Below the pieces are notes generated by a model, which ran no database searches, was not told the DNA's origin, and saw only the letters and a list, made by a program, of their open reading frames with translations. This document shows positions 1-12,364 of a DNA stretch of 64,000 nt, one piece after another; within the stretch, counting starts at the first letter, position 1, and each line of letters starts with the position of its first letter. The position numbers were made by a program, and so were the translations under genes. The stretch is from Athripsodes cinereus (Eukaryota > Arthropoda > Insecta > Trichoptera > Leptoceridae). The stretch is taken from assembly GCA_947579605.1 (NCBI GenBank), contig OX388314.1:4154001-4218000 (forward strand). The letters are read 5' to 3'.

Positions 1-50
1 TTTATTCAAAATCATTGAATTTTAAAAACTATCTTTCGATACTTTTAGTG

Positions 51-1285
51 CGGCGGCAGAATTGCTATACACATTTCTCAGCATTATACAACCAGATTAG
101 TCTCCATAATATAATCAGTCATGATCACACAAGAACATAAAAGCCAGGAAAAATTCTCCGATCCATGATATTGTAGGATTAGGCTCAAAACGCAGATTCA
201 AAATACCAGCATTGTGCCTGAAATATCTGTGTTCAATTTTTTTAACAATATCACAAGTATTTATTACAATCAATTTTTTGATTTTTGATACACAAATTTA
301 CCAGTAAATCTAATTTTTGTGAATTATTTAACATGCATATTTTGAGTAAATAATTTTTGGGCCGTTGTTACAAAAAAAAATATATGTCGCTATTCCGCGT
401 TCGATTTGTTGATTCGAAAACGAAAAATCGATGTTTTAGTCCGAAAATTATGAAAAAAGTTATAAGTTATCCGAACTATTAATAAAAGACAAAGAATTTT
501 TATGGAAATTATGAGTAGGTAAGTTCCCTATGAAATTCCATCCAATTTATGAACAAATGTGTCAATACTGGATAATGTTTACAATATTGCTACCAAGATC
601 CCTACCGGATTTCATTCATTAGATATTACGCTTAGTAGTCTTGTGAAGTAAACCATTTTTTTATTATTGTCATTAAAATAATAAGTATATAGCCATAACA
701 ATACAATGATGACTATCTTTCTGAGATAAAAAAATGACAAAAATGATTACCGCATAGTTCCCAAAATAGAATAGGCACTCCACTTTTTTCTTCGTTTTTA
801 ACCGCCCTGCAAAAGGTAAGTAGGTAAATAAAAGTAATAAAATAGATAAAGTAATAAAAAGATAAAGTAAAGATAAAGAGAAAAAATATAAAAAATACGT
901 AAATATACAGAACTAGCAGGAGAAATAAAAAATATTTGGCATTCTAGATCCGTTAGTCATGTCAGCTACAGGGGTAACTCCGAAATCTTTAATAAATAAT
1001 TTACAAAAATTAGATTTACCGGTTAATTTGTATATTAAAATTCAAAAATCTATTATAATAAACACTTGTAATATTGTAAAAAAGTTTTTGAACACAGATA
1101 TTTCAGGCACAATGCTGGTATTTTGATCCCGCGTTTTGAGCCTAATCCTTTGATATCCTGTATATCTGGATAGGTGAATTTTTCCCGGCATTAGACTGTT
1201 AAGTTTTTGTGTGACCATGACTGATCATATGGAGACTTATCTGGTTGTATAATGCTGAGAAGTGTGGATGGCAATTCTGCCGCCG
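51..1285. mobile_element. Non-autonomous DNA element with very long terminal inverted repeats
   Basis: The two ends are inverted copies: CGGCGGCAGAATTGC at 51-65 and its complement at 1271-1285. The complementarity continues inward with mismatches to about 330 on the left and 990 on the right, so each arm is about 280-295 bp. The interior (about 330-990) is AT-rich, with many TAAAG/AATAAA-like runs and no open frame of note, so no transposase is encoded. A target duplication is not clear because similarity of the arms seems to fade outward rather than stop. A degraded fragment of the same family lies at about 47,800-47,906. I infer a foldback-type or long-TIR element; the superfamily is not resolved. 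Confidence 0.72.
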
Positions 1286-1924
1286 CGTATAAAAAGTAAC
1301 CTTTCTGACGACAATTTTTAATTGATACTATGTAATTTTGAAATGGAAGTGGATGTTGATCCTAAATAATGTAAAGCGCCCTTGAAGTGATGTTATCACA
1401 GTATGGCGCTATATAAATAGTCATATTATTATTAAAGACCTAAAAGTCATAAAAGCATCACGGATTTAACTTCAATTCAGTGATCAAGTATCCAATTATT
1501 ATGTATTTTTTATTGGAACAGAGAGAACTTACAACATGTTCATAATCATTTCGCCGTCCAACGCTCCTCTCGGCAACACAGACCTGAAACTAACCTCCTC
1601 CATATCTCTGCACCAATGGAGTCACCTCTTTCCATGACATTCCTAGCACTCTGATGTCGTTGTCATAGGAACGGTGTATTGTGGAAGAGGATCTCCAGGA
1701 CCGTCGGAATATTCGTGGATGAAAGAACTGTGCTCTTTTGGGAAACTGTCAATGAAAATATTCAGCTCAAGACATGACCCAAGCAGGAACATCTTCTGTC
1801 ATCTATAAAATTAGTCTACTGATATGACACTTATGTGAAGGTGGTGTAAAGGGAAAAATATGAGAGTCATTGCAAAGAGAATCATATTAAATTAGTCTAG
1901 AAGAACCTTGGTTCCATAAATCAA

Positions 1925-2180
1925 AATTTAACAGACCTGAAATTACTGCCACATGTCAAATGCGATTTAGACACTGTAGACTGGACGCCCATCTTATTTA
2001 AAATTCAACTTGTTGAAAGTCCATTCTGCGAGTGCGGCCTGGACGAAGAGACGATTGACCATGTTTTCCTGGGGTGTCCTATCCTATGAGGGATGCCTAT
2101 GACATCTTCGCAGACGCTCTTCAAAACGATTGTCAACTCCCTCTGAATTTTGAATCATTACTGAGTATGACATCCGATAA
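1925..2180 (+). pseudogene. Relic of a LINE C-terminal region (CCHC-like motif)
   Basis: One frame reads a Cys-x-Cys-Gly...His...Cys pattern (CECGLDEETIDHVFLGCP), the zinc-knuckle-like signature seen near the C terminus of many insect jockey/CR1-type LINE reverse transcriptases. The frame is interrupted by a stop straight after the motif, and no reverse transcriptase core precedes it. A second relic with the same motif lies at about 25,018-25,200, so the family is present more than once. Non-functional. Confidence 0.55.
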
Positions 2181-2629
2181 AATCCATTTGTCCTTTTTCA
2201 AACCGATAAAGTCAAATTTTATTATTCTATAACTATCTTATCCCTGACGATTTAATAACGCTTATAGAGACCGTTTTTGGCACAAATCATCCTTGTAGGA
2301 TGCTATGCAATAAGTGGAAAAAAAATATTAGTATTGTTGTATATTACATCAAAAAACTAACTACCGCATTCGTAACAATAATATTAACTCTTTAATATCT
2401 CTATTATTCTACGTTATAATTCTCTACCCTATTAATCAATTTTAATTTTAATTAGTCATTAAATTAATACAATTAATCATAGACTCATGAAATGAATGGG
2501 GAATCCGACACGGGTATCTAACAATTAATAGATAATTATTGTTACAATTATCAAGATTATTATTGTCTGCTATAAGCTGACACGCTTTTGACATATTTAG
2601 TCATTTATCAAAGACACAAATAGCTTATA

Positions 2630-3167
2630 CAGTGGTACCTTGACATAGGAGTGCCCCAAAATACGAGTTGTTTTTTGAGATACGAGCCGTCGAGTGAGCG
2701 ATTTTTTACTTTGAATACGAGCAAAATTTTAGATACGAGCAATCGGCTTAGTTTTCCTAACTCATTTCCGGAATATTCTGAAAGGGAGGAAGAAACAAAC
2801 CTGCTTGGGCATGTTTTTTTTTAAACGGCCTACAGGTGAAAGTGAGAAAAGCGTGGCGAAAAAGGCCTTAAGACCAGTGAAGATATAAACAGTGACGAAA
2901 ATTAAGTGAAAGTAACACTTTATAAATCTAGTTTATTTCTTTGCATTCTTTTTTATTATGTTTTTGTACAATATTTTTCATTTATAAATACATTTTTCAT
3001 ATTCAAAAACACGTAACAAAACTAACTGGGGCGACACAGGTGGGGGCTAGAAGGGAATAATGACAGTTCAATTAATTTCAATGGGGAAATTTGCTTTGAC
3101 ATACGAGTAATTTGAAATACGAGCAAGGTTGCGGAACGAGATCATTTCGTATGTCGAGATACCACTG
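2630..3167. mobile_element. Tc1/mariner-type MITE with TA target duplication
   Basis: Ends are CAGTGGTACCTTGACATA... at 2630 and the complement of CAGTGGTATCTCGACATACG ending at 3167, flanked on both sides by TA. Near both ends are tandem motifs of the type 'ATACGAG'. There is no transposase frame, so the 538-bp element would depend on an autonomous relative. TIR plus TA duplication fits the Tc1/mariner/pogo group; the exact family is inference. Confidence 0.75.
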
Positions 3168-3317
3168 TACTTGATTACGGTTATATCTATAGTGAATTGT
3201 TTACTATAAAATCAAGTTTAGAAGCCGGATTCAATAATCCATCTGTCCATGATGACTATAGGTCAAAATCTATTGTATAAAATATATTACTACATACTTC
3301 TAGTTTCAATATATTAT

Positions 3318-3400
3318 CATGGCATACCCCATAATTGGGGTGGCCAATGGACTGTATGCATGTAATAAGCATGCCAGTCAACTTCTACGGGTCAATTTAG
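3318..3400 (-). repeat. Dispersed repeat family R, short copy
   Basis: Minus-strand copy of the most frequent repeat in the window. Its hallmark is a pair of short palindromes, CATGTAATAAGCATG-like and CCCCA-(ctt)-TGGGG-like, about 20-30 bases apart. This copy retains only that terminal part. Confidence 0.5.
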
Positions 3401-3519
3401 TTGAAGATATTCAAGAAGGGTGGATTACCTCATCGCTCAATTTAAGTTGTAAAATGTTAAATGCCTTAATTGTGTTTTTTTTTTAAATATCTGCCTTATT
3501 TAAAGATTCTAGATAATGT

Positions 3520-3745
3520 ACAGAAAAGGGTGGGAGAGCTAATCTTTACCGGAGACTCTACGGGACACAAAATATATTGTCGATAGCTATTTATAAATTT
3601 TACATCTTTAACTCAGCGATGGGGTGTGCCACCAATCCTGAATGTCTTTTTTGACACAAATTTTGTTGGCACATCAGAGAAAACAGTTTGCTTGTCTTTT
3701 ACATGTAGCTGGCCCGCTGGCTGCCCCACTTGTGGAAATAATAAA
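3520..3745 (+). repeat. Dispersed repeat family R
   Basis: Copy of the about 230-bp repeat that recurs through the window. In order: a block around CAGAAAAGGGTGGGAG (divergent here), then GATGGGGTGTGCCACC, CCTGAATGTC, a TTGGCAC block, a CATGTAGCTGGC block, and the terminal CCCCACTTGTGG palindrome. No coding capacity. The class (SINE, MITE or Helitron) cannot be settled by eye. Confidence 0.55.
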
Positions 3746-3845
3746 TATTCCTAAACCAGATAGGCTTCTATTACATTCATTCATTATTATTGTCACATAA
3801 AACAAACAACAAGTCAAAATAATTTGTAATATAATTTATTAATAA

Positions 3846-4597
3846 CAGTGGTCTCCAACCTTTTTATCTCTTCGGACCCGATCAACTTTTAATCATTTTA
3901 CCGTGGCCTGCTGAGAGAGCTGATTGTTTTTTTAGGGTTTTAGATTCTTGATAATTTCCCTTACGCTCTGAATTTCTCTGAATTTCAAATGGTCCCTCCC
4001 CCCTCCTCCCATCGCCCGATTTTCGATGGATATAGGAATTAAAGGTTCTAACCAATTTTGTTAAAAGAATATTTTCTCAGAACCTCGAATTTGTTATTGT
4101 TGGCCGATATTTAAATAAAATGGACCATTTTCTCAAGTCTCAGGTTTGAGGATTTGATAATTTTCCTCAAACAAAATTATGTAAACAAAACACTGTTCAA
4201 GTATTTTTCATGAAGCATCTGACAAAAAATCAGTATCCCACTCTTTTCCGTGAATTTCCAAGTATTCTGTAAAAAGAAAGTGTTCCAAAAAATAAAGACA
4301 TTATACATCTTTAATTTAGTGTCATCACTGGGATGGTGTATGGATGCACCAATAAGGATGAATAATAAACTCTCATCCTGAGTGTCTTAATTTAAAATTG
4401 GCACGGCTGGTCTGCTGGCTACCCCACTTGTGGGATATGATAGTAATTAATCTCTACTCCTCCCTTACCAATTTTTAAAAAAAGTATAGGTATTTGACAT
4501 AATTCATGACCTTTATTAAAGTATATTTGCTAAAAAAGTACCAACCCTCGGTGACCCGGTACCACTAGCTACACGGACCGTAGGTTGGAGACCACTG
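3846..4597. mobile_element. hAT-like MITE (CAGTGGTCTCCAACC ends)
   Basis: The left end CAGTGGTCTCCAACCTTTTT and the right end GGTTGGAGACCACTG are inverted copies, of the CAGTGG...CCACTG form typical of hAT elements. No matching 8-bp duplication was found, so one flank may have changed. The interior carries a copy of repeat family R at about 4240-4440. Fragments of similar elements occur at 33,940-34,005 and 55,318-55,640. Confidence 0.6.
4240..4440 (+). repeat. Dispersed repeat family R, nested in a hAT-like MITE
   Basis: Starts near CCCACTCTTTTCCGTGAATT, passes through TCCTGAGTGTC and TTGGCACGG, and ends with CTACCCCACTTGTGGGATAT. It is one of the better-preserved copies and sits inside the element at 3846-4597, so it was either captured or inserted later. 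Confidence 0.55.
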
Positions 4598-4904
4598 ACA
4601 TACTACACTTATTATTAATAATATTTAATTAAATTCCCAATCAAACGTACAAAGTATGTATGTATGTAATGTGTAAACAGAGATATCGTTCCTAATTTAA
4701 TAAACAATAATAACACATATTGGTATGTAATATGTATATGTAAATTATTCCCACATAAATAATTTAGTACGTTTGCTACTTGTATATATATTTATTTATA
4801 TGTCCTTTATAGTCATTTTTGACAGGCAAATAACAGGGACAGCAAGGAAAACAATATGCCTTCTGTGAGCATGTTTTTTTTATTTATCAACCCAACCAAC
4901 ATGA

Positions 4905-5025
4905 CTGATTTATGTCATTTATATCAACACGGCTTACTCGACAAGTGAGGTAGCCAGCAGATTAACTGCATGTAATAACATGCAAGTTGCCAATAAAAAC
5001 AAGACATTCAAGATGGGTAGCATGC
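4905..5025 (-). repeat. Dispersed repeat family R, minus-strand copy
   Basis: Reads, in reverse, the terminal palindrome (degenerate, ACAAGTGAGGTAGCC), the CATGTAATAACATG palindrome, and GACATTCAAGATGGGTAGC. Non-coding. Confidence 0.5.
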
Positions 5026-5156
5026 GTCATCGTTGAATTTTAGATATAGAAATAATATATATTCCAGATAACAGAATGAACATAATCCCAAATTCTCCTG
5101 TCGGCAAGGCGATAAAAATTATTGAATGATTCGAATGTTCATGTTGATATTTTCAA

Positions 5157-5640
5157 ATTCAAATTCAAATATTTTTTATTTAAATAAAATTTACAAATTA
5201 ATAATATTACATACACACCTTATTACTAAAAAACCACATTTATTACATATTTGACCCTCAAAATTGAGCAGTGCTCGTGCTTTGAGGGTTTAAACATATT
5301 TCATATAATTTACATAAAACAATAGCGCTTACCAAATAATAATAAAAACAAACACATATATCTATAATACAAACAGCAACCAAATACAGTTTCTTAACAA
5401 AACTCATCAACAGAGCAGTTGAACAGCTATTTAAAAATATCTTTCAGATTCAATTTAAAACTCTGATTTTTTTTGTGGAATCATACTTAAATTTTTTGTT
5501 CAGCTTATGACACAACACCCAAATGAGTATAGTGGTGTTGTCCAGCAGATGTTTTTCTGGGAGGTACCTTAATTAGGCCTCCCAGTCTTGGACACGCACT
5601 AATGTCATCCGGTGAGTGGAGTTTTTGTACAAAATACTCT
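5157..5640 (-). mobile_element. LINE 3' end inserted into another repeat
   Basis: Reading the minus strand, this segment ends in ATTTGAATTTGAATTTGA, a short tandem tail of the kind that ends several insect non-LTR retrotransposons. The sequence before it is AT-rich with no intact frame. The flanks at about 5110-5157 and 5641-5825 are contiguous in a second copy of the host repeat at 57,930-58,140, so 5157-5640 looks like a secondary insertion of about 485 bp. No clear target duplication was seen. Confidence 0.55.
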
Positions 5641-5825
5641 TAACATACAATGATTTTATCGCTAGGATAGAGACTCTCCTTTGATTCTGTTTTTCTTTTG
5701 TGTTTATTTTCTTCCTCTCCTGTTTCTTTTTTAGATTTTGCTTTGGTTTTTTCCTGTTGAAATCGCTTCGGTCTTAATCTGTTATGGTCTTAGTGCAGGA
5801 TGATATTTTTAAGATAATAATAACC
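5641..5825. repeat. Dispersed repeat, right part of an interrupted copy
   Basis: Matches 57,958-58,140 by eye: ACATACAATGATTTTATCGC, CTCTCCTTTGATTCTGTTTT, a TTTTTCCTG block, TTATGGTCT and GATATTTTTA followed by AATAATAATA. The ending in an AAT-type repeat suggests a retroelement 3' end. Its left part lies at about 5110-5157, before the inserted LINE. Confidence 0.5.
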
Positions 5826-6269
5826 ACCTGCCTTTTACTGGACACATAAACTTACAGAATGGAGTGTGAGACTAATTCGTTACCGAGGATTCCACGGTAT
5901 CATTCATGTAAACAACTTGTAAACAAAATATAAATCACTCGCAGACGTGTGGATAGCTTTGAGAAGAATAGAGTAGAAAAATATAAAGTGTTCGTCAAGC
6001 CTTGGAATATCAATGTGTTTGGTCGCAAAATTTATTTGGTCACTCAGTCAATTATCCCTTTTATTTTCTAGTCTACACAAAACTTAGGATGATGGCTATC
6101 ACCATCTTTCGTAATTAAAGTTAACCAAGCAAAGGTTTGTTTTCAAAATAATGTTATTATATAAAATTGTATAGTGGTGTTATTTAGTAAATATTTACGT
6201 CATTTAAGATGTAAAACGTAACATAATAACATGTATAGACAATTTACATATAACTACTTTCCTAACTTC

Positions 6270-6496
6270 CTAACTAACCTAAGGGACTAACGTCCCAAAC
6301 TAAAATAATATGTACCTTAGATTATGGGTACTAAAGCGACGTGACACAAATATACAATGCACTTAACACATACATGTAACACCCAGACCCAAAACACCTT
6401 GAAAAAGATCATTCTTTATTTTGTCCTGGCTGGGAATCGAACCCGGATCTAGTGACTCAAAGGCAAGAGCGTTACCTCTGCACAACACCGATCGTC
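6270..6496 (-). mobile_element. tRNA-derived SINE, lepidopteran-like
   Basis: On the minus strand a tRNA-like head carries a good pol III B box (GGTTCGATTCC, complement of 6433-6443) and an A-box-like GTGCAGAGGTAACGC. This is followed by an AAAATAAAGAATG stretch and a body containing GGTCTGGGTGTTACATGTAT, GTACCCATAA and TTTGGGAC. From memory this body resembles a SINE type widespread in moths and butterflies; that recognition is not checked against a database. Not a functional tRNA, because the head cannot form an acceptor stem. Confidence 0.6.
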
Positions 6497-6499
6497 ATT

Positions 6500-9440
6500 T
6501 TCACCTATTTCGTGAATTGGTTTTGCATAATTGTCTTCGTTTATTTTGATTTTTAGTTCATGAGCAAACACGGGTATAATGTTAGTACCAATTCATGGTT
6601 ATCTCTGTTATTGATAAATATTTATAGTTATACATACTGTGATGACCCTACCTATTTTAAACCATTCTTAGCCCGAATTTGCAACATCCTAGCTTCTAAA
6701 CTATACCTACTGTAATAATTGATTCCCAAACTAGAATTGACAACCCTATCCGACTAGCTAAGAATTGTATGAAATTTCGAATTGTTGCAAATATACGTAC
6801 GAAATATCGCATTCCTAATTAAATTAATTAACGAATTTTGGCCTTTCGTGATCGTCTAGATTTATCTATTAACTATTTTCATAGATTTGGACCCAGTACG
6901 TTGTGTTTTGCCGATAATTTTACCTACGTTGTGTATTTTTAAAAACGCAAAATAAGTCACCTGAAATATACATTTCAATAATCAAAAAGAACAACAAAAT
7001 CACAAAATCAATAAAACAATTTAAACATGAATTATGATACATATTAACTCTGAGATCAACTTTGACGTCAGATCACTTACCTTGAGATACTGTAAAATAA
7101 CATAATAAAAATAGTGCACAATAAAACATAACAAATATAACATAAATCATTATGAAATAATATTCAAATAATTATTTAATATCATCACGAGAATGTAGAA
7201 TGGTAACTGGTTGTCGATCCATGTCCCTACATAAGATAACCATTTCATAGTATCTATAGTCCATGTATGTACATATGTTCTACAACATACCTACTAATTC
7301 GTTGCGTCGTAAAGGACAGTGGCGCACCCAAAAACATAACTTTATTACTTTTGAATATTAATTAAATTTCAACACGATTGCTTTGGCATCATTTTCGGAG
7401 ACTATAACTACTGGTTGTTAATGCATGGAAAGCATGCTGTGTCCATGCTGAAGGGGCGCCGCCTTCGCCCCTTCCCGTCTCAAAACTCGCCATGCCGTAC
7501 TTTGAGCCCGTGTGCACTAATCTACACCCCGAATATATAAAATAATATATAATATGTATACTCCTTTGAACATGCAGCTATATATAATAAGAATAATTAT
7601 AAATATATGTTAAGAAGCTTTGTCTAGGACCCTGGCGGGAAACGGGGCAAGACCCATATTGACCCTTGTCTCAAAAGCTGAATCGAAGAGATAGGAGCAG
7701 GGCTTGCTAACGGTACACCTACATTTCGAAGCAGGATTAGGACTGGAATTGTTAGTATATAGTATATGTTTCTACAAAGTACATAATACGTCTCGTGCAT
7801 AATTGTATAATAATAATGATAAATATGTGGTTACGAATAGATCAAACCCACACTATAGACACAAGGTAGCTAGTCTAGTGTCGATAGGCAGAAGGGATCC
7901 ATATCCATAAGGTAATCTCGACAAGATTTAGCTATAAAAGACTACATATTTATGGTGAGGTGAATTTAGGTATCATGTAAGTCAAATAAAAATATATTAA
8001 GACCAATAAATACATAAATATTACTTATGATTAGTGTCATGCAAAATATCAAATTTGTTCCTTTCATGATATCGCAGCAATTACAGCATGTTGAATAAGT
8101 AGAAAAATCCAGTAAGTTCGTAGAATACAAATGACATTCGACGATAAAATATGTAATTAAATTAATAATCAAATAATATCCTGATCAACGTACAACTTCT
8201 CTCCAAATTGCATAATCTTTCGTTATGGTAGAATAAATTAAATAAGAGTATAATATTAGGTAAGTCGGTACGCCACTGCCATTGGTCTAGTATTAGGTGT
8301 GTCGTACCGCGCTATATTATTTCAGTCATAGGTACATACATACATATAATAGTGCTGAAAATAGGCATACATAACACATAATTCCTTTGTTTTCAAAATC
8401 TGAAAAGTTAAATAAATAAATCCTTGTGTACGACGACTACTTTGTAGACAACAATATCCTCCTAAATATCACGACACCTAGATATAAATAAATTAATAAT
8501 ATTGAAAAATCTTATCTTATGACAGCTGGCAGGCTCACGGATTTTAAAATGTTAATTAAAAGTAATTTAGGATGATCTATATATATTCCCAAATGTGGAA
8601 ATATCACTAAAATATAATGTACTAACTACTACGAAGGTGGGTAAATAAATATTAAAATATGTCGAATTCAAACACTGTGATTAATATGAGTCCCACCTCT
8701 CCTAGGCTCAAAACTAAACTGCCAAGAGTAATATGTGTCCTCTCTTCAGATCCTGAAAATGTCGACCCAAAGCAACAAAAAAAAAACTACATCCATCTCT
8801 TCCGGACACACACCAAAATATACCTGTCTCTGTCTCCTACATAGATAGATAGATCATCATCATCCACTTGAAATTAAACTAAGTTTCATTCCTATATTAA
8901 TTACCTACTACAAATATTCGATCTAGGTATATAAAAATAATATATACCGTCTTGTATATATTCATTTCATGACAATACGATGCGATATATCTCCTTACTA
9001 TATAAAAATACTCCCGTATCGATTGAATGAAAAGACGGTTGAATGGCGACACGAGAAATTTTATATCCAAAACCATTATCATTATGTTAGCTGGCAGCAG
9101 TTTGAAGACCTTTAAAAATCCTACCTAGTTGATAGAGTTGAGAAATAATTTAATCAAAATTAATGGACTGGAAAATTTCTCACATTCGTCGGTTTCTATG
9201 TCTGACCAGAACGTAAATTTAACTACCTTGAATCTAGAATAGGCTTAAGCATTTAATATGGCATTTAAATTCATTTTTAATCGTCCTTGTCATATTGCAA
9301 AAAATCATATCTTAAACGAGTTTCGTATTTGCTATACCATCCGATGTATTTTAGAGGCTGTGTTTTTTACGTTATCTATGTTGTCTGTCCTACTCTTTCA
9401 GTACCTATTAATCCGAGATTAAAGTTTAAACATTTAGCAT
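6500..9440. other. AT-rich intergenic stretch, no gene seen
   Basis: No open frame has the codon pattern or splice context of a gene. There is a short GC-richer patch at about 7440-7530 and another at 7620-7760, possibly transposon fragments. A small GATA run lies near 8842. Otherwise the stretch is AT-rich with runs of ATATAT. Confidence 0.5.
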
Positions 9441-9504
9441 ATTGATTAAGTTAAAATTATACTTATATTTGGCAATATGGATTATGTGGACAATATTTGA
9501 TATA

Positions 9505-9580
9505 ATGACAATAACAATCGGTATTCCTCAAGGATGTCGCCCATGTCCTCTATTACGAAATTCTTCTCTTCACGTTATAC
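9505..9580 (+). pseudogene. Fragment of a LINE reverse transcriptase (GIPQGC motif)
   Basis: A short frame reads GIPQGCRPCPLL, close to the conserved G-x-P/R-Q-G-C-x-x-S/C-P-L-L block of non-LTR reverse transcriptases. The surrounding frame is not recognisable and lacks the YxDD box, so this is a relic. Confidence 0.35.
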
Positions 9581-9713
9581 GGGACAGACACAAGTTAGTT
9601 TACTGCTGCACCACTACCACGAAGGACAAGAGAGATTTTAAGGAAGTTAAAATGATTATTTTGGAATTGAAATATTTTAATTCCAATAAGATTTCTTTCA
9701 AAAATTTGTATTA

Positions 9714-9895
9714 AAGGTGGTCGGTACTCGGTAGCCCGATGTAGAGCCTCGGACTTTCAAAAGAAAGATCCCAGGTTTGATCCATCCTGCTGCTGATCTA
9801 CTCCGCCTTCACGACACAAGTATATTTCTAAGAGTGCCTGGGGTATTTTGGATTTATTTGAAACCCAGTTTCACTTTTTCAATCCATAAAAAAGT
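9714..9895 (+). mobile_element. tRNA-derived SINE, diverged copy
   Basis: Carries a tRNA-like head (CGGTAGCCCGATGTAGAGCC for the A box region, CAGGTTTGATCC for the B box). A body follows with CACGACACAAG and GAAACCCAG. It is a diverged relative of the SINE at 19,125-19,314, as is the copy at 53,030-53,190. Confidence 0.5.
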
Positions 9896-10729
9896 ATAAA
9901 GATATTTAAGAACTTTCGGGAAGTGACTTACAGTATACAGCTATAATAATAATTTTGTACATACAGGATCACTATGAGCGTACGTAGATTCATATTAAAA
10001 GATGACTAAGTTTCATTCCATTCCGCAAGAATCAAGGATCCGCTTGAAATATTTTCGCATTATTATTATTATTAGTGATATAGATCTTCCACATTAATCA
10101 GGTCAAGTTCTTTGTAATTATCTCATTAAAACATCTTGGATTGATCTTGACAATAAAAATAATTAGGGCTTTTATAATAGTGGGCAGCATCATTGCCAAC
10201 TACGGTACACAGATCTTGTAGGTAGACAAGACTATTGTAGATTACTCATTAGTTACACATCACTGGAAATGTTTTATTAATGACGACACATTGTTGAAGC
10301 TTAAATTAAAGGAAATCTTGAAATTCTGCTTCTTCATCAAATTTTAGTATACCCAAGGCAGGACATTGAATGAGAGTCTCGCCTCATGTGTGACATATAG
10401 ATTCAAACCACTATGTTCAGCAATCTATTTCTACCAAAAAATTTACAACATTGTGTTTTTTTGCCTTATCTTTGATCTGTCTATTTTCAAACGTATCAAG
10501 AAGTTCATCGAAATCTGCGTATTTATTATTCTTCTCGACTGTTCTACTATTATTCGGCTAAATCGCTAAATTTGTATGTTTCCTGATTTACAATTTTGTA
10601 TTATATGTAAAATTTTACTAACCTTCGACCGTAAATTAACAAAAGCAAGAGATGAGAACATGAGAACTGAAAGTTTGCTATGTGTAACGAATTCTTTTAT
10701 ATGTGTATTAATATTTCTAGCTGATTCTT

Positions 10730-11252
10730 ATATGTGTGTTAATGTTATAATTGAAATCCGACCCTCCGCACAAGCATTTAGTTGCTTATGGAGGGAGCAT
10801 TTTTACTGTGTGTTATATCCGGGTGTGAGGTGGGTCTCTCTTCAATGTGTGTTATATTGTCTTGAATACTCTACTACTTAGATAATAAGCTGTAAAGTGT
10901 TGTTTTTTGTGTTAAGAATTTTAGTACGTAGCAATACGTAACTGTAAGAACATAGTTTGTAAGAATATTGTAGTAGTGAGTAGTGCCTTGTAGTGAGTAT
11001 CTCCTCCAAGGGACATTAAGGGTTGTAGTTTAGGGGAGGATTTTGTCGGGGGGAGCCCATAAGGCAAATCCTGAGTCCTCCCTTTGAATTTTTCTTTTGT
11101 TTCGTTGAGTCTGGATGATATAGGAGCTCAGCTCTTAAAACATCCAGGGGAAAGTGGTGGGAAAACCCTTAATGTGTGTTATATTGTTTTATTAATTTAA
11201 TATCAATGTATATTTATGAATAAAATAAATATATTTAAAAAAAAAAAAAAGT
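10730..11252 (+). mobile_element. 3' end of a non-LTR retrotransposon with A tail
   Basis: The segment has no conserved frame and ends with AATAAAATAAATATATTT and a 14-base A run (11,236-11,250), the form of a processed 3' end. Internal GTGTGTTATAT-type motifs recur at about 10,805, 10,848 and 11,170. Likely a LINE 3' UTR; the coding part is not present. Confidence 0.45.
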
Positions 11253-12218
11253 AAAAGTTTGTAAAAATCCTACTACAAGTTATTATGTAGGTACTTGAGT
11301 GTCCCGAAGTGGTAAATGTTAAGGCCAATTTAGTACTAAACTGTGGGAAATGTATGGTAAAATAGCATCCAACATGGCCTTTCCTCGGAATTGAGACCAA
11401 ACATAATATACAGATTAGAGCGGCATCTTATCCCCAGATAGATAAATTCGATTCTAATAAAGAAAGGAATTAAAAATTACTGTCGCAAACTGCCGAAATG
11501 AAGACATTTCGCGCTATTCTGTGCAAAGCACTGAGGGACAGAATCAGAAACACAGTAATATTACGTGAGACCTACGATACCTAAGATAATTATTATCAGA
11601 TGGGCAGGAAAAGAAGCTTCTAGTGCAACCACTTAGAATCAATGAGCGGTGATAGACTCCCTCAAGTAGCCTCAAACAACGTGCCAACCTGGAATAGGTG
11701 CAGGTGCAAAGAGATGGCGAGAAAGCTGGAGAGTTCTGTGTCCCAGGAGACTTCGACGCCATAGAAACGTATCTACAGATCTATTAAAACAGGAAGAAGT
11801 TAAAAATTATGAGAATCTCAATCCTATGTTATATTTTCTTACATTATTAGAACATAGTTCAATTGTGAACACTTTGATATTGTCCTATTTTAAAATTTAT
11901 TACGTATATAATTATATAGGTACATAAATATTCGTAACAAAAAAATTCCGGTTTGGAGAGTATTAAAATATATGTAAGACACTAGTCTTTTGATCCCGCT
12001 GCGCAGAGGAATAATCATAAAAAGCTAAACCTTCTCGCATATAAAACAGTTTTTGCCTCTTGCCTCACAGTTTGACTTCCCATATTTGAGATGGATTGCA
12101 AAAAAATATTATTTTTTCGGAAATGTATATTTCAAAAACTAATGTTTAAACAGGAGTCAAAATAGTAATAAGTATTGAAAAAATATAGAACATAGCATCG
12201 AAAATTGCACCCATCCAT

Positions 12219-12305
12219 TTGCCACCCATCCTGATTTTTTTTTGGCACGGAGAGGAAGGCATGCATGCTTATTACATGCAGCTGGTCTTCTGTCTACTGG
12301 AGATA
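12219..12305 (+). repeat. Dispersed repeat family R, partial copy
   Basis: Contains CCACCCATCCTGAT, TTGGCACGGAGAGGAAGGC, and a CATGCTTATTACATGCAGCT palindrome, but ends before the CCCCACTTGTGGG palindrome. Confidence 0.5.
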
Positions 12306-12364
12306 ATTTTTTACATAATGTGATTACATAATTTTACAGAAATATGACAAAAAAAAATCGCTTA

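Noticed and set aside
6410..6492. tRNA gene on the minus strand
   Set aside because: B box is good, but no acceptor stem closes, and the body and tail are those of a SINE.
10366..10881. Two adjacent plus-strand frames (67 and 101 codons)
   Set aside because: Composition is that of translated AT-rich DNA; the second runs into a retroelement 3' end.
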